A stretch of 64,000 bases of DNA. Origin: Melampsora larici-populina 98AG31 (taxonomy: Eukaryota > Basidiomycota > Pucciniomycetes > Pucciniales > Melampsoraceae). The stretch lies in contig NW_006768787.1 in assembly GCF_000204055.1 (NCBI RefSeq), forward strand, positions 186,001 through 250,000, given 5' to 3'. The notes beneath the pieces were generated by a model. The model searched no databases. It saw only the letters and a list, made by a program, of their open reading frames with translations, and had not been told where the DNA came from. The position numbers and the translations under genes are program-made. Position 1 is the stretch's first letter. Every line of letters starts with the position of its first letter. Positions 57,848-64,000 of the stretch are shown piece by piece.

Positions 57848-58417
57848 ATGAAGTTGCCTGCTTTACTTTCTGTATTTCTCTTCAGAATCATCTCACAAAC
57901 CTCAGCAGCAATCATGAGAGTAGCCAAACCGGGTGCAAATTTCAAAGGTGCCTTTCAAGGTGCTTCAGGTCACCATTCTAGTCCAATTAATTGGCCAAGA
58001 TCATTAACTGAGATGCACAAAAGAATGGAAGAAGGCCAAAACCTTGCATTACAGCCACCATTAGAACCTCCTCTACCAGAAATATATGAAAATTCATTTC
58101 TGGGTTTGGGAGAATCTTTAAGGAAATTTCCAGGTCTGCATGATCATCATCTCAATGTAGAATGTGAACAATACAAGATGACATCGGCTCATGCACAAAT
58201 CTTGAAGGGTGGAGGAGGAGGTGGTGTTTGTGGTAGTGGAAGTGGGATAACTTGCGGGATAGCTTCAGGAGGTGGTCGTGGTCAGGGTCAGAAAAAAGGT
58301 AAGCATAAGAGTGGCAATGCGGTGTTGAATGCGACCTTCTCGGCAATGTGGACTTGGATATCCCTTGCTGGGAATCTTGCTCTTTTGAGGCATTTGTTCA
58401 ATCTTGCCAGATATTGA
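57848..58417 (+). CDS. Small secreted glycine-rich protein, paralogue 2
   Basis: Single-exon, 189 residues. Signal peptide MKLPALLSVFLFRIISQTSA, then AAIMRVAKPGANFKGAFQGA, a conserved EMHKRMEEGQNLALQPP segment, HLNVECEQYKM, ILKGGGGGG and a Gly/Ser/Lys-rich region, ending NATFSAMWTWISLAGNLALL and RHLFNLARY. Relative to paralogue 1 the Gly-rich stretch is replaced by a more basic one (GRGQGQKKGKHKSG), with two added Cys and a Cys in the VECEQ motif. The C-terminal hydrophobic helix is kept. Function unknown; same effector-candidate argument as its neighbours. Confidence 0.8.
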   Translation: MKLPALLSVFLFRIISQTSAAIMRVAKPGANFKGAFQGASGHHSSPINWPRSLTEMHKRMEEGQNLALQPPLEPPLPEIYENSFLGLGESLRKFPGLHDHHLNVECEQYKMTSAHAQILKGGGGGGVCGSGSGITCGIASGGGRGQGQKKGKHKSGNAVLNATFSAMWTWISLAGNLALLRHLFNLARY

Positions 58418-60463
58418 TTGGGAATTGGGGTACATGTTGAAAGGGACATATTCAAATTGTGATATGTTCCTGTAAAAGATGCAGATCAATCATTAATGAT
58501 ATTTGCAGTATGAGAAATGATAGCAAGCAACCTTAAGCTTTCAACTCATTGGCTTTTGATGGGCTAAACCTCAAATAATTACAGTGCTAATCTCACTTTG
58601 ATACGTGCGGGTTACAATTTCAAGTCCCTTTTTGGTCAACAATCAATCAAAAATGTTTCTTAGCTGTAAAGTTTTGCACCCTTCAATTTGCGCACTTCAA
58701 CTTTTATGTGAGCAAACACTGTAAAGTCCTGAGCGTAAAATTTGCTGACCCTATGATGAATCTCATGAAATGGCTTCAAGTTATCAGCTCCAATCACCCA
58801 AATAGGACTTTAAACTGGCCCAATTTAAAGTGTTTGTATTTTTACAAGTGAACGGGTTCTTGAATTGATTGTCTGGATAGCTTTGATTTTGCAAATCTAC
58901 AAGGCTCTACATCTCATTAAGCTCAATGGATGCAGCTGTGCGGAGGAAGGACGGCTCAGTTAAGCTTAATATCACATCTAAACATACGAGAGTTGTTCAG
59001 CCACTTCCTAGACATGTCGTTGACACAAGGTGATATCTTGCGCTTAACTTGTTCCGGGAATTGGTCGGGCAATCCAGAATGACACGCCAAAGAGACACAC
59101 CATATGTCACTGGCAGAGGAGCAGATTGAATACTTGGTTGTGATGTGAAGATGACAATGATTGCTAAATCAAAGCTGTTTGGATATTTGTGTTGAAAACC
59201 CTCCTTAGGAGGAGAGCGGCGATGTCAACTTGGACACATCTGAAGTCTTTATTCTAGCGCAGGAACAAGTCAGATCTGTGAGCAGCTTGGTCTTATCACC
59301 AATGAAGCAATCCACTTTGCCTGCCTTTGTCTTGAGACAATTGACTGACTATTCTCCTATCAACGCTCTGAGACCTGCTCCTTGAACCTTGCCCCCAAAT
59401 TTGGCTGTCAATCATTTAGCACATCTTGTCTACATAGCAGCTACAACCTCCATCAACAAATGCCTCCTGAGTCCTCTCAAAAATCATGAGGTGGAACTTT
59501 TGCGTGTTTACTGGACGAGATATCTATCTTCTTAGTTATGCATCCAAGAGAACGTGAAACATATCTACTCAATTGTCATTCTGCTCACCATTGAAATTCA
59601 AATTGCTATGTTTCAAATTCTTTACCCAACACTTGTATACATAGACTTATCATTTTGTGTCGTGTCCTGCGCTTGTGATGGCATGCATACAAAAACTTCA
59701 ACATGTCACTTGTGACGGTGCTCTGTTTTAATATTATCCCTGGACTCAAAGTGAAAACAATATCTATTGAATGTCCACTTTTTTGCTCTTTAGCTTCACA
59801 AAAGCCCCACGAGCTGCGGGGACACCAGCGAGAGGGCCTTGCGTTGAGCTAGCTTTGCTCCCTTCCATGTTCCAAATTTATCTCAATTTTCTGAATCAAG
59901 TTCTGAAGCATCATTTGGAAACTTTAGTACACACATTGCCATCCTGACGTGTTTGATCAAGCATAAGGTGAAAAGTTGTGGCTAAATGGACTTTTCCTGT
60001 TGTCATTTTGTCTTTCAAATAGCAGGGACACCCTTTGATCCTTCACTAGTCCCTTGATCAATTCTTCAGCATTGCCACCTTGATATCTGAACCTTGCAAA
60101 GCTACCAGTTGTTATTCAAGTCATTGCCTTCTCAAAGTGTGTTTTGAAGTTGCATTTATTCATCAAGCTATCATAAAGCTAGTCAGGTGTAATAGTCATA
60201 AAAGGCTTGATCTCTAGTCATTCTTCAAACCGATTTTATATGTGGTTGAACCTCATTCATTTCATATAGACCTACGCTTCTGTCTCCCTCCAGTTCAAAG
60301 ACAACTATCAATTAAACAGTCAGTTAATTTTCTTCAATCAGTTTTTTGTCTTGTGTGATCCTTACACAAACCTGACATACAATGTCCATTTACACATCCT
60401 TACTGTTTCCCTTCATCACTTTCAAGAGCTCTGAGGTCTCAATATCCAAGTCACAAAAGAAAC
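58418..60463. other. Intergenic DNA between paralogues 2 and 3
   Basis: No gene supported. The start carries the shared 3' flank (TTGTGATATGTTCCTGTAAA, about 58457). The end carries upstream DNA resembling that of the other two copies. Confidence 0.45.
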
Positions 60464-60958
60464 ATGAGGTCGTCTGCTCTACTTTCTGGACTTCTCTTAG
60501 GAATCATCTCTCAAACCTCAGCTGCAATTATGAGAGTACCAGGACCAAGCGGAGATATTAAAACCATCCTTCATGGCACTCTGGGTGATACTTCTAGTGT
60601 AGTGGCTTGGTCAGGGTCTTTTACAGAGATGCAGGACAGACTTGCCGAAGGACAAAGACTTGCACATCTACCGCCTCCTAAGTGGGAATTGGGATCTCCT
60701 TTAGCAGCAAACAACAAAGAGTAAGTAGCCTGGGAACCTTCTATGCATGACCAACACCTCGACGTAGAATCTGAACAATACACAACAATTCAATTGGCTG
60801 ATAGAAGGATCTTGAAAAGTGGAGGTGGTGGTAAAGCAATTAAATTTCGTCCTGGCGCGGGCTCTTCGGCGGCTGACACATCCTTCTCCACAAAGTTAAC
60901 CTGGGTATTCCTATCTGGACATCTTGCTATGTTGAGGCATTGGTTTGCCAGGCTCTGA
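60464..60958 (+). CDS. Small secreted protein, paralogue 3 (short intron or stop codon)
   Basis: Signal peptide MRSSALLSGLLLGIISQTSA and the conserved FTEMQDRLAEGQRLA segment are present. The unspliced frame meets TAA at 60722-60724, and the homologous sequence resumes in the same frame (MHDQHLDVESEQY). If 60721-60767 is removed as a 47-bp intron (GTAAGT donor, GTAG acceptor), the frame stays open and ends FSTKLTWVFLSGHLAMLRHW at 60958, giving about 148 residues. Paralogues 1 and 2 have coding sequence at that place. So the gene is either a pseudogene or has turned exon into intron. The Gly-rich region is much shorter (SGGGGKAIK). Confidence 0.7.
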
Positions 60959-61328
60959 TTGGGATATTCCCATTGTGATATCTTCTTGTAAATTATGCAG
61001 ATCAGATGATATAAAAGGAAGTGAGAAATTTTCAACTTAATCATTGGTTTGTGATTGATAGACCAAACCACAGATAAATTACTTACTTTGGGAAAGACAT
61101 GTAACATTATGCTAGTAGACTGACGTGCAACCTACTGATGTCTCAGATGGTCAAGTCTCTCAATATTAACATGAACACCCAATGAGATGAATCCTTGAAA
61201 GAATTGCTATGAGACATGATTCTGTGGTGAAATAGACTAGTGAGGTCATGAGGTACTTGATTAAATTTGATGTGATTTGAGCATTTCTAGAAATCTTCAA
61301 GTCACTATATCTAAAGACCCAATCAATA
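60959..61328. other. 3' flank of paralogue 3, no gene
   Basis: Starts with the 3' flank shared by the family (ATTATGCAGATCAGATG, about 60992). No coding potential seen. Confidence 0.45.
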
Positions 61329-61487
61329 GCTGGTCTCAAAGCAAACCCAGTTGGCAAAAACCTGGTACACCTGGTTGTCTTTTTGGCTGGGAGGTGTCAA
61401 AAATGTCAACTCAATACACAAATTTACCACCAAAAAAGCAACTGGGTGTACCGGGTTTTTGGCAACCAGGTTTGCTTTGATACCGGC
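61329..61487. mobile_element. 159-bp TA-flanked MITE, copy 1
   Basis: Ends GCTGGTCTCAAAGCAAACC and GGTTTGCTTTGATACCGGC are inverted, with TA on both sides (61327-61328, 61488-61489). The interior TTTTTGGCTGGGAGGTGTCA is shared with the copy at 63390. Can fold into a hairpin. Confidence 0.8.
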
Positions 61488-63389
61488 TATTGCTTCAAGA
61501 ATAGAGCCTGTTTGCTTCAGCTATTGAACACTCAGGTGTGGCCTAACCTTGGTAAAACCCCTCTGACTGTTGAGGGGAAAATTTTCCAGTGAATGTTTGG
61601 GCTTGTATATAGAGACGGTGAAATGATCATGACAAGAACTTAGAAGATAATCTCAAAGACTCCAAAGGACTTCAAATTTTGATATTTAATTGCTCATATT
61701 GCAAACACTTCCTGACTATCAACATATCTCACACTGTAATCTATTTCTTGCTCCCATTGACTCACAGCTCACTGATTCTTAATATCTTCAAGCAAAGCTG
61801 TACCAAGTCTTGATGATATAAATCTCCAGCAAAACCAAGAATTAACTCAATCAATATAATACCAAATTGATTCAACATCCCTCACACCTTTCATATACCG
61901 AACAGAATTTGGGTTGTGAAAGTGAGTAAGGACCTTGTCTTTTGTCAAATCTTGTCCTGAAACAAACATTTGGTCATGTTGAATGGAAACATGAATAATC
62001 CTGAAGCTGGTTTACCCTATTCCTTTTTGGCAGAACAATCCCCCAAATGATTGCACAAAGTTTTGGGGTTAGTTTTCATAAAAATTCCACTATATGATCA
62101 ACCCTAAATGGATTTAGATTACCTGTCTCTTCTTTTTAGTTTGATACTTCTTGTTGCAATGATAGGTGTCCCACCAAGAAGAATCATCTTACTAAGCTTA
62201 ATGTTGGGAATTGTGGTGGTACCAACAATTTGTGAAGTGTTAAAGGATCCAGAGGAACTTGAAGTTATGGGATTCACTGACACTAGAAGATTACACACAA
62301 GTCTTGAGTAAGATGATAAGGGGACAAGGTCTGAAAAGATCTCCTGCTCAGATATAGGATGTACCTCTGAAACAGCATGCAAGACAAAATCATGCATGTT
62401 TGGTTGTGATTGTAAAATAGGTTTTTGTAACATCACTTGAAATTTTATTGGAGGTTCTGGGTAGAAATGTGGATCTTTGACTTGCCTTGTGCCTACTGTC
62501 TGGTTGTGAGAGCAGACATTTTAACATAATATGAAGAATTCACATGATGAGTCACTTTGGATGAAAGAATTCTGATGATGAACCAATCTTGACATTTGTT
62601 TTTAAACATATGTGATTAATACACTGTGAAGTTTGAACCAAATGAATGAGCTACACGACTTCTGCTTGTGTACCTTTTTACTACCTCAAAAGTTCCTCAC
62701 AACCTCTAAATGCCCATTTGATTGGTGAATTTAGCCTTTCATATGTGCTAACATTATATTAACGGAATGATTCTCAAGGCTCAAACATCGAGATATGGTT
62801 AGCCACAGGAGATAAGTTATTGTTGTGTCTTGTACTATTCCCTGGCTTAAGGTCATCCATTTTTCTATACCGCCTGCCAACAGAGATGTGAGTTGATGTC
62901 TGGGTTCTCAGCATGGTTTACAAGAAGAATGCTGAGATGAAAACTCTATGACACAAAGATCTGAAGGTCAAAATTTTAAAAAGTATCCTCATACCATCTA
63001 ATCATCATCCCTCCTCTGTGGGATCCAGGATATACCAAGCCTCTTTCAGAAATTTGAAAATGTAATGACAAGAAGAAAATAATACTGATGGATTGACTGG
63101 TCATTAAATTCAAACTCTCTCAACTATTTTTTTCAAAGAATACTCTCTAATCCATCACCTTTCATACACAGTCAGAAGTTGAATCTGAAAAACAAGACAA
63201 GCTTCTCAGTGCCTGTCTGCTAAAATTTGGTTTTCCTTCATACTTAGCTGACAACATAAGGATGGATTGTTGACAGTCAAATGTGGAAGACCAAGACCAT
63301 TGTCAAAAAAACATTGAATTTCATGTCTCTTATCTACATACAAATAGGTTAAAAGTTGGAGTGTTCAGGTGGATCTATATGAAAGAATA
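61488..63389. other. Intergenic DNA, no supported gene
   Basis: Overlapping open frames at 62108-62311 (plus, hydrophobic) and 62119-62436 (minus) are short, unlinked to exons and not recognised. Otherwise AT-rich without features. Confidence 0.4.
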
Positions 63390-63549
63390 GTGGCTCTCAA
63401 ACCTGACCCAGTTACAAAAAACCTGGTTGCCCCAGTAGAATTTTTGGCTGGGAGCTGTCAACAAATGTCAACTTGATACACAAAGTTACTGCCAAAAAAC
63501 AACTGGGTCAACTGGGTTTTAAGAAAACCGGGGCAGGTTTGAGAGCCAC
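63390..63549. mobile_element. 160-bp TA-flanked MITE, copy 2
   Basis: Ends GTGGCTCTCAAACCTG and CAGGTTTGAGAGCCAC are inverted and perfect for 16 bp, with TA on both sides (63388-63389, 63550-63551). The interior closely matches copy 1 at 61329 in the same orientation. Confidence 0.85.
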
Positions 63550-63551
63550 TA

Positions 63552-64000
63552 ATGATGCCATATATCCCTGGAATAATCTGCACTACCCTCTAATCACATG
63601 TTTTCATGCAATAACATGTATAGGATATCTCCAATAGCAAAAGGTTTTTTTAATGTTCACAACAGCGGTAAATTCCAAGACTTGGTACTTACAAAGCTGC
63701 TACAACCCATCTCCAAGACAATCTAGCTCATATCATTTAGATATCTACGCACCTTTTATGCTCAGAGGAATTGATTTTGTAAGAAAGGCAGATGAGAGAC
63801 AAAGATTGAAATTCAGCAGGACAACTAGAACTGTGTTGGGATCATCTTCATCGTGGTACAGAGCATGAATTTTCTTCAAAGGACTCATGTATTGAATATA
63901 TGCTGTGGTTTGCTATTTTTTTAGGTGACATGTGAGGTATTTTGAGAGTGAGGCTCAAAGTCTCCAAGGACATATGTAAGAATTGAAGGACTCAATGGAT
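63552..64000. other. Window end, no supported gene
   Basis: One 71-codon open frame (63653-63868) lacks recognisable features and is not called. Confidence 0.4.

Noticed and set aside
62108..62436. Overlapping hydrophobic plus frame and 105-codon minus frame
   Set aside because: Short, mutually overlapping, no signal peptide with mature domain, no splice-linked exons.
1..64000. CRISPR arrays, bacterial operons, riboswitches
   Set aside because: Intron-containing eukaryotic genes throughout; repeats seen lack regular unique spacers.

Overview
The window looks like a TE-rich, intron-rich, AT-rich chromosome segment of a basidiomycete fungus, most likely a rust (Pucciniales). Reasons: short GT-AG introns in nearly every host gene, basidiomycete-type transposon families (a Plavaka/CACTA-like Tnp2 relative, MULE-OTU, hAT), and a tandem family of small secreted glycine-rich proteins. 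The species cannot be named from sequence alone.

Positions 1-21500 are one nested stack of transposons that can be taken apart to the base. The oldest layer is a minus-strand Mutator-like element (MULE) encoding a FAR1-type zinc finger, MULE transposase, zinc knuckle and OTU cysteine protease. Its coding sequence is cut at two places. A 10,877-bp element (7491-18367) sits at a TA dinucleotide, with terminal repeats starting CACCACGGGG, arrays of CACCTG-type subterminal repeats, a Plavaka/CACTA-like transposase gene, a second multi-exon gene, a captured RhoGAP fragment and several internal tandem repeats. A hAT element (648-5550; TSD TTGAGGAT) sits in the OTU domain. It is itself interrupted by an internally deleted hAT derivative (2179-4288). 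Removing either element and one TSD copy from the MULE restores an open frame.

Positions 21500-33500 hold older repeats. A Ty3/gypsy element (24357-30719) has 319-bp LTRs and TSD GCTAA and lies inside the gag gene of another retroelement. There are also a GGTACC-rich repeat, a fold-back element and an 883-bp TA-flanked MITE. Positions 36500-47660 are gene-poor, with MITEs, a nested pair of terminal-inverted-repeat elements (42097-44299) and decayed coding relics.

Host genes: a CCCH zinc-finger/SMR-like protein (33585-36490), an unrecognised 739-residue protein with an acidic and basic disordered tail (47976-50345) preceded by 15 copies of CTCAAG, an MMS2/UEV1 ubiquitin-conjugating-enzyme variant (51331-52215), a probably mitochondrial TPR protein (52778-53852, minus), and three tandem paralogues encoding small secreted glycine-rich proteins (54708, 57848, 60464). 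The last of these shows what may be a newly arisen intron. Small TA-flanked MITEs are scattered through the secreted-protein cluster.

Decay is consistent across families: all five in-frame stops checked inside TE coding sequence are TGA and explicable as CGA to TGA; a MULE catalytic Asp to Asn change and all six LTR-LTR differences are also CpG-type transitions. This suggests CpG methylation and deamination of transposons in this genome.
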